A DNA stretch of 64,000 nucleotides from NCBI RefSeq assembly GCF_002210435.1, contig NZ_MZMV01000028.1, positions 1-64,000 on the forward strand. Direction: 5' to 3'. A program made the translations under genes and the position numbers. The DNA comes from Micromonospora wenchangensis (GTDB taxonomy: Bacteria; Actinomycetota; Actinomycetes; Mycobacteriales; Micromonosporaceae). The notes under the pieces were generated by a model. That model had not been told where the DNA came from and searched no databases. It was given only the letters and a program-made list of their open reading frames with translations. Positions 1 to 7,970 of this stretch are shown in pieces (within the stretch, counting starts at the first letter, position 1; each line of letters opens with the position of its first letter).

Positions 1-1428
1 GGCCGGTGGCGCTGGGGGCACGCCCGGCCGCTGCGCTCCCGCGGTGGGTGGAACCGGGGTGCCGGCCACGGGAGGACCGCCGCCGGGCGGTGGCGCAGCC
101 GCCACGCCGACCACGGGCCGGGCCGCGCCGGACCCGCCCGGCGCACCAGGCGCGGAGGGGGTGACGGGCCGTGCCGCCGGTGCCGGGTGGCCGTCGGGCT
201 GCGGTCCCGGCAGCGCCCGTACGGCAGCCCGGGGCCGCCAGACCGGCTCCGCACCGATCAGGCTGCGGAAGTCGAACTGGCACTTCGGGCAGGTGCGCAG
301 CGCGGTCTCGGCACGGCGGTCGCCGCACTTCTGGCAGTAGGTCACCACCGTCTCGTCGGCGTCCATCCCCTGGCAGCGGGGGCAGGCGAACGCGGGGCCC
401 TTGTTGTTGAGCTGCACCAGCCGGCCGGCGAGCACGTAGGGCGTGACGAGGCCACTGATGCTGCTGGCCAGGTCCCGGGTGCGCCGGGTGCGCTCCTGCA
501 TGCGTTCCATCTCCGGGTTGGCGACCTTCTCCAACCGGCAGGTGGTGCAGGTACGCAGGGTCCGCACCGGCAGCAGGCCACGCAGCCGCGCCTGCTGGTG
601 CAGGAAGGTCACCGCCGGCACGTCCGCCGGCTCGACGGTGATCCGGTCCGCGCCGCCCGCCGCGAGACGTTCCTCGACCCGGAACACCAGCGACTGCACC
701 TGCCCGACCAGCTTCGGCGGCATGCCGCCCGGCCGGCTGACGATCAGCGTGCCGACCATCAACATGCCGTCGGCCAACTCGGCGGGGACCTCGGCGACGG
801 TGTCGGCCGTCTCGAAGGTGAAGGTCGCACCGCCGGTACGGGTGACCACCGCCTGCCGTTGCGCCGGCACGTCGCCGTCGAGCAGCCGTCCCGCGTGCCG
901 GGAGAAGGCCGCCTGCGCCCGGTTGGCCAGGCCGGCGGCGTGCTGCATCATCGCCACGTCACCCGGGCCCGTCTGCCGCCACCACGGGGTGAACGAGGCC
1001 GCGGCGGTCGGGTCGAGCCGGCCGAGCACGGCATCGAACGTGCTCAGCACCGACTCGAAGAGACCGACGTACACCGAGGTCACGCCCCAGTTCCGCCCCA
1101 GCCTGCCCGGCCAGCGGTCGACCAGCAGCACGCCCACCCGGACCCCGGGGCCGTCGGCCTCCAGGGTGACCCGCAGCAGCACCGGCACCTGCGTCGGCGA
1201 GAGGGTGACCCCACCGAGGCGGGAGCCGCGTACCGCCTCCAGGAGGCTGAGCTGCTCGATCTTCAGCTCGAAGGCGAGGTCGCGGACGCTGCGCAGCAGG
1301 TGCTGGCGGGCCACGCTCGGCGGTGCGCCGAGCCGACGGTGGGCCCCCGCCGCCAGCCGGCCGGGCTCCAGCCCGGCCGCGACGGCCGGCGGCACGGCAC
1401 CGGGTGCACCGGCGTCAGCCCAGCTCAT
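1..1428 (-). CDS. Zinc-ribbon protein, C terminus beyond window
   Basis: The frame is open from an ATG at 1428 to the left edge, giving at least 476 residues with no stop, so the gene is partial. Residues about 1-290 form a globular part I do not recognise. Cysteine pairs follow at C294xxC297, C349xxC352, C365xxC368 and C380xxC383, the last three reading CPRC, CQKC and CPKC. These are typical zinc-ribbon knuckles. After about residue 400 the chain becomes rich in Pro, Ala and Gly. The start overlaps the stop of the upstream acidic-protein gene by 4 bp (ATGA), so the two are probably co-translated. I see no catalytic motif, so the function is unknown; a role as a cytoplasmic scaffold or nucleic-acid binder is only a guess. 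Confidence 0.7.
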   Translation of the reverse strand, partial: MSWADAGAPGAVPPAVAAGLEPGRLAAGAHRRLGAPPSVARQHLLRSVRDLAFELKIEQLSLLEAVRGSRLGGVTLSPTQVPVLLRVTLEADGPGVRVGVLLVDRWPGRLGRNWGVTSVYVGLFESVLSTFDAVLGRLDPTAAASFTPWWRQTGPGDVAMMQHAAGLANRAQAAFSRHAGRLLDGDVPAQRQAVVTRTGGATFTFETADTVAEVPAELADGMLMVGTLIVSRPGGMPPKLVGQVQSLVFRVEERLAAGGADRITVEPADVPAVTFLHQQARLRGLLPVRTLRTCTTCRLEKVANPEMERMQERTRRTRDLASSISGLVTPYVLAGRLVQLNNKGPAFACPRCQGMDADETVVTYCQKCGDRRAETALRTCPKCQFDFRSLIGAEPVWRPRAAVRALPGPQPDGHPAPAARPVTPSAPGAPGGSGAARPVVGVAAAPPPGGGPPVAGTPVPPTAGAQRPGVPPAPPA

Positions 1429-1964
1429 TCCGCCACGTCGTAGGAGGTGCTGGTGTCGAAGCTGGACACACTGGTGTCGTAACCTCCGGCGTCGTACGAG
1501 GTGTCGTAGGACGTGCTGGCGTCGTAGGACGTGCTGGCGTCGTAGGAGGTCGTGTCGTAGGAGGTGCTGGTGTCGGCGCCGCTGGCGGCCCAGTCGACCT
1601 CGGCGGCGGCGGTCTCCACGTGGTCGGTGACGGCATCGGAGTACTCGTCGGAGACCGTGTAGTTGTTCTCGGCGATGCTCGCGTGGTCGGCCGCCCGCGC
1701 CATGGCGCTCTCGGCGACCTCCATGTTGCCGGCCGCCGCGTTCTCCACGGCGTAGTCGGCCCAGTCCTGCGCGGAGTCGGCCCAGTCGTCACCGCTGTCC
1801 GCGTGCCAGTTCGACCAGTCCTGGTCGGCGACCGCGCCGCTGATCTCGCTCTCCACGATGGACGCCGACGGTTCCGGCAGCGCCGCCACCGCCTCGGTCA
1901 GGGTGGTGTCCGCGGTCGGCGTATCGGTGGTCAGGAAGTCGCTCCAGTCCGAGTCGGCACTCAT
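1425..1964 (-). CDS. Acidic protein with C-terminal TSYD repeats
   Basis: A 179-residue, strongly acidic protein with no cysteine and no signal peptide or membrane segment. The first 130 residues are rich in Asp, Glu, Ala and Trp (for example DWSNWHADSGDDWADSAQDW). The last 45 residues repeat the unit (S/T)SYD about seven times with short spacers, so the tail is probably disordered or sticky. A GGGGA sequence lies about nine bases before the ATG. It overlaps the zinc-ribbon gene by 4 bp and diverges from the small-peptide cassette at 2301. I do not recognise the family. The repeats are also visible in DNA as tandem copies of gtcgtaggaggtgctg-like units near 1440-1575. Confidence 0.65.
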   Translation of the reverse strand: MSADSDWSDFLTTDTPTADTTLTEAVAALPEPSASIVESEISGAVADQDWSNWHADSGDDWADSAQDWADYAVENAAAGNMEVAESAMARAADHASIAENNYTVSDEYSDAVTDHVETAAAEVDWAASGADTSTSYDTTSYDASTSYDASTSYDTSYDAGGYDTSVSSFDTSTSYDVAE

Positions 1965-2300
1965 GCTCTGATTCCCCAGATTCTGCTGGACGTCGCGGTA
2001 GGTGTCGGCGGCGGGTGACCCGGCCGGACGACCAGAACTGTCCCACGCCCACGCCAGTCGCCGCGCGGTCGCGGCGGCGGGCCCGCAGGACGTCGGCCGA
2101 GGTCAGGGCGGGTGCCGGCCGACGGGGGTGACGGTGGTGTCAACATGCCGACAGACCCGGCCGACGCCGTGCCAGCTCACGGCCGGTGGTCCTCCGGCCC
2201 CCGAGTCCGGCTTCAGCCGGCCTCGAGTTCGCTTCGAGCGCCCACCCCTAACCTGTGATCGGCTCATTACCGAGCGTCCCGATTCGAGGAGGGTTCTGCC
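1965..2300. other. Divergent intergenic region
   Basis: About 336 bp separate the acidic-protein gene from the peptide gene and must hold both promoters. I see no convincing -35/-10 pair. The bases just before 2301 contain a good ribosome-binding site, GAGGAGGG at 2285-2292. No open frame here looks coding. Confidence 0.4.
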
Positions 2301-2426
2301 ATGGACACCAAGGACGTCAAGCCCGCTCGGCCGATGAAGAAGATCACCGTTCGCAAGGCCGGGTCGGTCCGGCTGACCGCCAACGCGAACTCCCTGTACG
2401 CCCCCTTCTCCTGCTGGCCGTTCTGA
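2301..2426 (+). CDS. Candidate RiPP-like precursor peptide, 41 aa
   Basis: ATG at 2301, preceded at good spacing by GAGGAGGG, opens a 41-codon frame ending at TGA 2424-2426. The peptide begins MDTKDVKPARPMKKITVRKAG, a lysine/arginine-rich leader-like half. It ends NSLYAPFSCWPF, an aromatic, Pro- and Cys-containing tail that could be a core. A 15-bp hairpin lies 7 nt after the stop, and the next gene is a PqqD-like/M50 protease fusion. A short basic leader, a distinctive core, a partial terminator and a recognition-domain protease together form the usual layout of ribosomal-peptide loci. No radical SAM enzyme, cyclase or kinase is next to it, so the modification, if any, is unknown. Peptide function is inference from context only. 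Confidence 0.65.
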   Translation: MDTKDVKPARPMKKITVRKAGSVRLTANANSLYAPFSCWPF

Positions 2427-2433
2427 TCGTGGC

Positions 2434-2467
2434 GCGTCGCCCGACCGGCGGTCCGGTCGGGCGACGC
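2434..2467 (+). terminator. Strong hairpin after peptide gene (attenuator)
   Basis: Perfect 15-bp inverted repeat, GCGTCGCCCGACCGG, then loop CGGT, then its exact complement. It starts 7 nt after the peptide stop and ends 35 nt before the M50 gene. No T-run follows, so partial read-through is likely. This arrangement would make more peptide mRNA than protease mRNA. Confidence 0.75.
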
Positions 2468-2502
2468 CCCGCCCGGACCGCCACCACCCACAGGAGGACG
2501 CC

Positions 2503-3750
2503 ATGAGCGGCCACACCGGCACCGACCAGGTCACCGTTGCCGCCGGGGAACCGGGGTTCGACCCGGACCGGCAGGTGCAGGTGCCACACCTGTCGTTCCT
2601 GCCCGAGGGGGACGGTGTCGTGGTGGGCAACGCCGCCACCGACTCGTACGTGGTGCTGCCCGCCGACGGTGCGGAGCTGCTCCGACGGCTCGCCGAGGGG
2701 ATGACGCCCCGGGCTGCCGCCGCCTGGTACGCCGACACCTACGGTGAGGAGGTCGACCTGGCCGAGCTCCTCACCGACCTGGCCGAACTGGGCCTGGTCA
2801 CCCCGCCCGACGCCGCCGGGCCGGCCGACCCGCGGGTCCCCGCCCCGGTACGGTGGCAGCGGCTGGGCCGGGCCCTCTTCTCCCCGGTCGCGCTGCTCGC
2901 CTACGCGGCGCTGGTCGTGGCCGCCGTCGTCGTCGCGGTGGCGCAGCCCGACCTGCGCCCGCACTACCGGGCCATCTTCTTCACCGACTACCTGACCGTC
3001 GTCACGGTCGTGCTGGCGGTCGGCCAGTGGCCACTGATCGCCCTGCACGAGGCCGCACACGCGCTCGCGGGGCGACGGTTGGGGCTGCGCAGCCGGCTGA
3101 CCGTCGGATACCGGTTGCAGTACCTGGTCTTCGAGACGGTGATGGACGGTCTGGTCACCGTCCCCCGTCGGCAGCGCTGGGTGCCGATGCTCGCCGGTAT
3201 CGGCACGGACCTGGTCGTGATGGCGCTGCTGACCCTCGCCGCCGCGACCCTGCGTGCGCCGGACGGCTCGTTGCCGCTGCTGGCCCGGCTCTGCCTCGCG
3301 TTGAGCTTCGGCGCGCTGCTCCGGGTCGCCTGGCAGTTCTTCCTCTACCTGCGCACCGACCTGTACTACCTGCTCACGCTGGTGCTCGGCACCGTCGACC
3401 TGCACGGCAGCGCCAGCGTCCTGCTGCGGCACAGGTGGCGTCGGCTGACCGGCCGGCCGGGTCTGGAGCGGCAGTGGGCGCAGCTGCACCCCACGGACCG
3501 GCGGACCGCACGCTGGTACTCGTGGCTGATGGTCGGCGGGTACGCCGCAACCCTGGCCACCCTGGTCTTCGCCATCGTGCCGGCGGGCATCCACTTCTTC
3601 GCCGAGGCGGTGGCCGAACTCGACGGCCGCCACGGCACCGGCAACCTCGTCGACTCCGCCGTGGTGCTCGTCCTCAGCGGCGCCGAGCTGATCTTCGTCG
3701 GCGTGCTGGCGCTGCGCACCCGACGCCGGGCCCGGACCGCGCCGGCCTGA
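2503..3750 (+). CDS. PqqD-like domain fused to M50-type membrane protease
   Basis: 415 residues with AGGAGG just before the ATG. Residues about 20-105 resemble a PqqD/RRE winged-helix domain (FLPEGDGVVVGN, then VDLAELLTDLAELGLV). This domain binds leader peptides in many RiPP systems. The rest has about six hydrophobic segments. H182-E-A-A-H186 sits inside the second and is the zinc motif of site-2/M50 proteases. D286 in RTDLYYLL, in the fourth, may be the third ligand, as in the 'putative peptide zinc metalloprotease' (YydH-like) group. The likely role is cleavage or export-coupled processing of the 41-aa peptide at the membrane, inferred from domain fusion and adjacency. It is followed 61 nt later by the TPR gene on the same strand. 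Confidence 0.75.
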   Translation: MSGHTGTDQVTVAAGEPGFDPDRQVQVPHLSFLPEGDGVVVGNAATDSYVVLPADGAELLRRLAEGMTPRAAAAWYADTYGEEVDLAELLTDLAELGLVTPPDAAGPADPRVPAPVRWQRLGRALFSPVALLAYAALVVAAVVVAVAQPDLRPHYRAIFFTDYLTVVTVVLAVGQWPLIALHEAAHALAGRRLGLRSRLTVGYRLQYLVFETVMDGLVTVPRRQRWVPMLAGIGTDLVVMALLTLAAATLRAPDGSLPLLARLCLALSFGALLRVAWQFFLYLRTDLYYLLTLVLGTVDLHGSASVLLRHRWRRLTGRPGLERQWAQLHPTDRRTARWYSWLMVGGYAATLATLVFAIVPAGIHFFAEAVAELDGRHGTGNLVDSAVVLVLSGAELIFVGVLALRTRRRARTAPA

Positions 3751-3811
3751 GCACCCTGCCACCCCCGGGTACCGACCGCACCCCGGCCCCCAACCCTCCG
3801 AGAGGTGAACC

Positions 3812-5908
3812 GTGCACCAGACCCCCCACCGCTGGATCAGAGCCGCCCGACACCGTGACCGGCAACGGCTGCTGACCGCCGGGGTCGACGTGCCGGTGCT
3901 CGCCGAACTCGACGCCCACCGCTTCCTGCGTGGGCCGTACACCGCCGCCGGCACGCTGCTACGCGCCCTGGTGCCGGCGATGCTGGCGGAACGTCCGGAT
4001 CTCGTCACCCGGCACCAGATCGAGATCCTCTCGGTCGCGCCGGAGTTGCGGGAGTCCGTCCCGGCCACCCGGGAGACGCTCACCTCGCTCGCCGTGCCGG
4101 CCGAACGCACCCGGTTCTACTCGCGGATGCGCACCCTGCGGCACGCGCACGGGCTGGTCGACCTGCTCGCCGCCTGGCTGCGGCACCTCGACGACGGGCC
4201 CCGCTGCCTGCTCGTGGAGAACCTGCACGAGGCGGACCCGACCGACCGGGAGTTCGTCGGGACGCTGCTGCGCCGGATCGACCCCGGGCTGCTGCACCTG
4301 CGGGTGGCGACGGCCACCGACACGGTCGAGGAGCCGCCGGGGGCGGTCGCCGTCCCGATCCGCACCGCCCTGCAGCGGTACGCGGTGCCCGTGGACGGCG
4401 ATCCGTCGCCGTCGGCGACCGAGCCGCCGGCCGACCCGACGTCGTACGCCCGGGCCTACGTCGACGGGGACTGCGTCGACGACGACCCGGCGGTGCTCGC
4501 CGCCTACCGGGAACTGCCGGGGCCGGTGCGGGCCGCCCTGCACGACGACCGGGCCGCCGAACTGCTCGCCACCGGAGAATGGTCGTGCCGCCTCGGTGCC
4601 GTCGCCCTGCACCGGGAACGGGGCGGCGCGCCCGGCTCGACCGGGGCCAACGCGCTGCGCGAGGCGCTCGAATACTGCGTCAACCTGGGCTTCTACCACG
4701 CCACCCTGGACTTCGGGGCGCGCGGCCGGGCGGTCATCGACTGGTCCGCGCAGGTGGAGCACTGGTGGGCGTTCACCACCAAGATGACCACCTCGTTGAT
4801 GGCGTTGGAACGGCCGTTGGAGGCGTTGGCCCTCTATGACGAGGCGCGGGCGCAGACCGACAGCGGCATGGTGCACATGCAGGCGGCGTACGCCACCGCC
4901 ATGATCTACACCCGGCACCTGGAGGCCGGGAAGCGGGACCACCGCAAGGCACGGGCCTGGTGCAACGCGGCGATCGCGTTCGCTCGGCTGGCACCCAACC
5001 CGCAGGACAGCGCGGCGAACCTGGTCTTCAACCGCAACGGGCTGGCCCTGGTGGCGATGCACGAGGGCAAACTCAGCGAGGCCCTGGAACTGATCACCAC
5101 GGGCATCGCCAGCATGGAGGCGGCGCTGGGCGACGACAAGCACCTGCTCCACCGCTCGGTGCTACGCCACAACCGCTCGCAACTGCTTTCCGCGCTGGGC
5201 CGGCCGCAGGAGGCGCTGGCCGATCTGGACACGGTCATCGCGATCGACCCCAACTACGCCGAGTACCACCTCGACCGGGGCACGTTGCTGCGCCGGCTGG
5301 GCCGTCTCGACGAGGCGTTGGAGAGCTACGAGCAGGCCGCCCGACTCTCCCCGCCCTTCCCCGAGGTGTACTACAACCGGGCCGACGTGCTGCTGGAGCT
5401 CGGCGCCCCGGACGAGGCCCTGGCCGGCTTCGACCGGGTGCTCGACCTCGACCCGGAGCACCTGGACGCCCGGATCAACCGGGCCGGGCTGCGTCAGGCG
5501 CTCGGCGACACCGAGGGAGCGTGGGACGACGTCCGGACCGGCCTGGCGCGCGACCCGGACAACGGCCACCTGCTCTGCGTACGCGGGCAACTGGAGCTGG
5601 AGACGGACCCGGAGCAGGCCCGGCGGACCCTGACCGACGCGGTGGCGGCCGATCCGACGCTCGCCGCCGGTTGGGCCGCCCGGGGGGTGGCCAACTACGA
5701 GCTGGGTGACCTGCCGGCGGCCATCGCCGACCTCGGCCACGCGCTGGAACTCGACGATGATCCGGCGGTCCGGTTCAACCGGGCGCTCGCCCTGGCCGAC
5801 GCCGGCCGGCAGGCCGAGGCGGACGCCGACTTCCAGGCGTGCGTGGCCGCGGACCCGACGCTCGCCGCGGAGGTGGCCGAACACCGCGAGCGGCTGCTGC
5901 CCGCCTGA
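3812..5908 (+). CDS. TPR protein of the peptide cassette
   Basis: 698 residues from a GTG preceded by GAGAGGTG. Residues about 1-330 form an N-terminal region beginning HRWIRAARHRDRQRLL. It contains a stretch that recalls an ATPase-like fold (GPRCLLVENLHEADPTDREFV) but shows no P-loop. From about residue 340 to the end the chain is a series of tetratricopeptide helix pairs (for example LGRLDEALESYEQAARLSP and LGAPDEALAGFDRVLDLDP). No signal peptide is seen, so it is probably cytoplasmic. It likely acts as an adaptor for the peptide or the membrane protease, inferred only from the shared strand and short spacing. A convergent terminator follows 22 nt after the stop. Confidence 0.75.
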   Translation: MHQTPHRWIRAARHRDRQRLLTAGVDVPVLAELDAHRFLRGPYTAAGTLLRALVPAMLAERPDLVTRHQIEILSVAPELRESVPATRETLTSLAVPAERTRFYSRMRTLRHAHGLVDLLAAWLRHLDDGPRCLLVENLHEADPTDREFVGTLLRRIDPGLLHLRVATATDTVEEPPGAVAVPIRTALQRYAVPVDGDPSPSATEPPADPTSYARAYVDGDCVDDDPAVLAAYRELPGPVRAALHDDRAAELLATGEWSCRLGAVALHRERGGAPGSTGANALREALEYCVNLGFYHATLDFGARGRAVIDWSAQVEHWWAFTTKMTTSLMALERPLEALALYDEARAQTDSGMVHMQAAYATAMIYTRHLEAGKRDHRKARAWCNAAIAFARLAPNPQDSAANLVFNRNGLALVAMHEGKLSEALELITTGIASMEAALGDDKHLLHRSVLRHNRSQLLSALGRPQEALADLDTVIAIDPNYAEYHLDRGTLLRRLGRLDEALESYEQAARLSPPFPEVYYNRADVLLELGAPDEALAGFDRVLDLDPEHLDARINRAGLRQALGDTEGAWDDVRTGLARDPDNGHLLCVRGQLELETDPEQARRTLTDAVAADPTLAAGWAARGVANYELGDLPAAIADLGHALELDDDPAVRFNRALALADAGRQAEADADFQACVAADPTLAAEVAEHRERLLPA

Positions 5909-5930
5909 GCACGGCCCGAAGACGCCCGGT

Positions 5931-5960
5931 CCGCCGGCGGCTCCCGGGGGTGTCCGGCGG
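5931..5960. terminator. Convergent terminator hairpin
   Basis: Inverted repeat CCGCCGG / CCGGCGG with a 16-nt loop, in the 61-nt gap between the convergent TPR and permease genes. It is positioned to stop transcription from both sides. Confidence 0.5.
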
Positions 5961-5969
5961 TGGTGGCGG

Positions 5970-7970
5970 TCAGCCCTTGACCGCTCCGGCGGTGAGCCCC
6001 TCGGTGAGGAACCGCTGCCCGAAGGCGTACATGATCACCACGGGGATGCTGACCAGCAGGGACGCGGCGGCGAGTTGCCCCTGCGGCACGACGTCTCCGG
6101 TGATCATCGACTGCATGCCGACGGGGAGGGTCTTGTACTCGTCCTTGGTGATGAACACGAAGGCGAAGAGGAACTCGTTCCAGGCGTTGGTCAGGGTGAA
6201 CAGGGCGACCGCCAGCAGTCCCGGCTTGGCCAGCGGCAGCACCACCCGACCGAACGCCTGGAGCCGGGTGCAGCCGTCGACCAGTGCGGCCTCCTCCAAC
6301 TCGATCGGGATCGACGCGAAGTATCCCGCCAGCAGCCAGGTGGCGAACGGCAGCGTGAAGGTCGGGTACGTCACGACCAGCGACCACAGCGAGTCGGTGA
6401 GCCGGGCACCGATGAGCAGTTGGTACAGCGGGATGAACAGCAGCGCGCCGGGCATCACGTAGGTGACCAGGACCGTGACGGTGAACCCCTGTGCCCCGCG
6501 GAACCGCAGCCGGGCCAGCGCGTAGCCGGCCAGGGCGGCGCAGACCAGCGCCACCACGGTGGACGCCGTGGACACCAGCACCGTGTTGAGGTACCAGCGG
6601 CCGAACGGTTTGGTGGTGAACAGGTCGGTGAACTGTTGCAGGGTCCACGGTGTCGGCCACAGGTCGTGCTCGTGCACGACGATCTGGCCGTCGGACTTGA
6701 AGGCCGTGACGACGATCCAGTACAGCGGGGCGAGGACGAAGACGAGCAGGGCGGCCAGGGCGATGCCGGAGGCCAGGCCCGACATCAGGGCGGACGTCCT
6801 GCGCCGTCCCCACGACTGCAACGCCGAGAGGACCCGGCCGACGGCCACCGCGACCAGCCCGACCACCCCGAGGACCAGCGCCGCCTTCCAGAGGATGTGC
6901 GGTGACGCCCAGGCCAACGCGCCGGTGACCAGCACGGCGGCGGCCCACGGCAGGGCCCGGCGCACCGGCCCGGCGGGTCGGGCCGGTGCGCTGTCGGCGT
7001 CCCGCCGCAGCAGCCGGACCAGCACGTACACCAGCACGCCGATGACCGGCAGCATGACGAGCGTGACCGCCGCTCCCGCGCCGTACTGGAGTTGGAGGAT
7101 CGCCTTGGAGTACGCGACCAGCACGTACGGTGCGGTCGCGTCGCCGGGGCCACCCTGGGTCAGCAACCAGATGAGGTCGAAGTTGTTGAACGTCCAGATC
7201 GACGACAGGGTGACGGTCACGGTGATGACGTGGCGCAGTCCGGGCAGCGTCACGTGGGCGAACCGCCGCCACGCCGACGCCCCGTCGACGGTCGCCGCCT
7301 CGTACAGGTCGGTGGGGATGGCTTTCAGCCCGGCGAGGAAGGCGACGGTGAAGAACGGCACCCCCTTCCACACGTTGACCATGATCACCGACGGCATGGC
7401 CAGGGACGCCTCGGAAAGCCAGCCCGCCGGCCAACTGTCGACCAGGTGCGCGTCGACCAGCAGCGGCCCGATGCCCGACTCGGTGAGCAGCAGGTTGACG
7501 CTGCCGAAGATCGGGTCGAGCAGCGAGCGCCAACTGAACGCGGTGACGACCGTCGGCACCACCCACGGCAGCAGGAGCAGGCCGGCCAGCACGGCCCGCC
7601 CCCGGCGTCGATGGTGCAGCAGCAGGGCCGCGGCCAGGCCCAGCACCACCTTGAACACCTCGGCGTACGCGGTGAAGACGAACGAGTTCACCACGCCGGT
7701 GTGGAACTGCTCGTCGTCGGTCAGGGCGAGGTAGTTGGCCAGACCGACGAACACGCTGTGCTGGCCGTGCCGTTCGGTGGTGCTGGTGACCACCGCCCAA
7801 CCGATCGGGACGAGCACGAGGACGCCGACGAGCACGGCCGTGGGGGCCAGGAACAGCGCCGCCAGCCGCCAGTCGCGTCCCAGCCGTCGCCGGGTCGCGG
7901 GTCGCGCGCCGGGCTTGCGCCGCGGGGATCCTCCTGACGCCGGGGCCGGCGCCGGGCGGACCGACGTCAC
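5970..7970 (-). CDS. Fused sugar ABC permease (MalF-MalG type in one chain)
   Basis: 666 residues holding two complete permease halves in one uninterrupted frame. The first half (about 30-340) contains the EAA loop DLYEAATVDGASAWRRFAHV. The second (about 400-666) contains ELEEAALVDGCTRLQAFGRV and ends with the usual ALG...GAVKG-type tail. Between them lies a linker with about two extra hydrophobic segments. Normally these halves are two proteins of about 300 residues each. The start overlaps the stop of the upstream binding-protein gene by 4 bp. No ATPase gene lies nearby, so the transporter probably uses a shared MsiK-type ATPase encoded elsewhere (known for actinomycete sugar transporters; inferred here). 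The substrate is probably an oligosaccharide. Confidence 0.88.
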   Translation of the reverse strand: MTSVRPAPAPASGGSPRRKPGARPATRRRLGRDWRLAALFLAPTAVLVGVLVLVPIGWAVVTSTTERHGQHSVFVGLANYLALTDDEQFHTGVVNSFVFTAYAEVFKVVLGLAAALLLHHRRRGRAVLAGLLLLPWVVPTVVTAFSWRSLLDPIFGSVNLLLTESGIGPLLVDAHLVDSWPAGWLSEASLAMPSVIMVNVWKGVPFFTVAFLAGLKAIPTDLYEAATVDGASAWRRFAHVTLPGLRHVITVTVTLSSIWTFNNFDLIWLLTQGGPGDATAPYVLVAYSKAILQLQYGAGAAVTLVMLPVIGVLVYVLVRLLRRDADSAPARPAGPVRRALPWAAAVLVTGALAWASPHILWKAALVLGVVGLVAVAVGRVLSALQSWGRRRTSALMSGLASGIALAALLVFVLAPLYWIVVTAFKSDGQIVVHEHDLWPTPWTLQQFTDLFTTKPFGRWYLNTVLVSTASTVVALVCAALAGYALARLRFRGAQGFTVTVLVTYVMPGALLFIPLYQLLIGARLTDSLWSLVVTYPTFTLPFATWLLAGYFASIPIELEEAALVDGCTRLQAFGRVVLPLAKPGLLAVALFTLTNAWNEFLFAFVFITKDEYKTLPVGMQSMITGDVVPQGQLAAASLLVSIPVVIMYAFGQRFLTEGLTAGAVKG

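Noticed and set aside
187-1630. Long plus-strand frames across 187-1630
   Set aside because: They are antisense to the zinc-ribbon and acidic-protein genes. The minus strand has ordered Cys motifs and an ATGA overlap, while the plus frames are Arg/Pro-rich without motifs.
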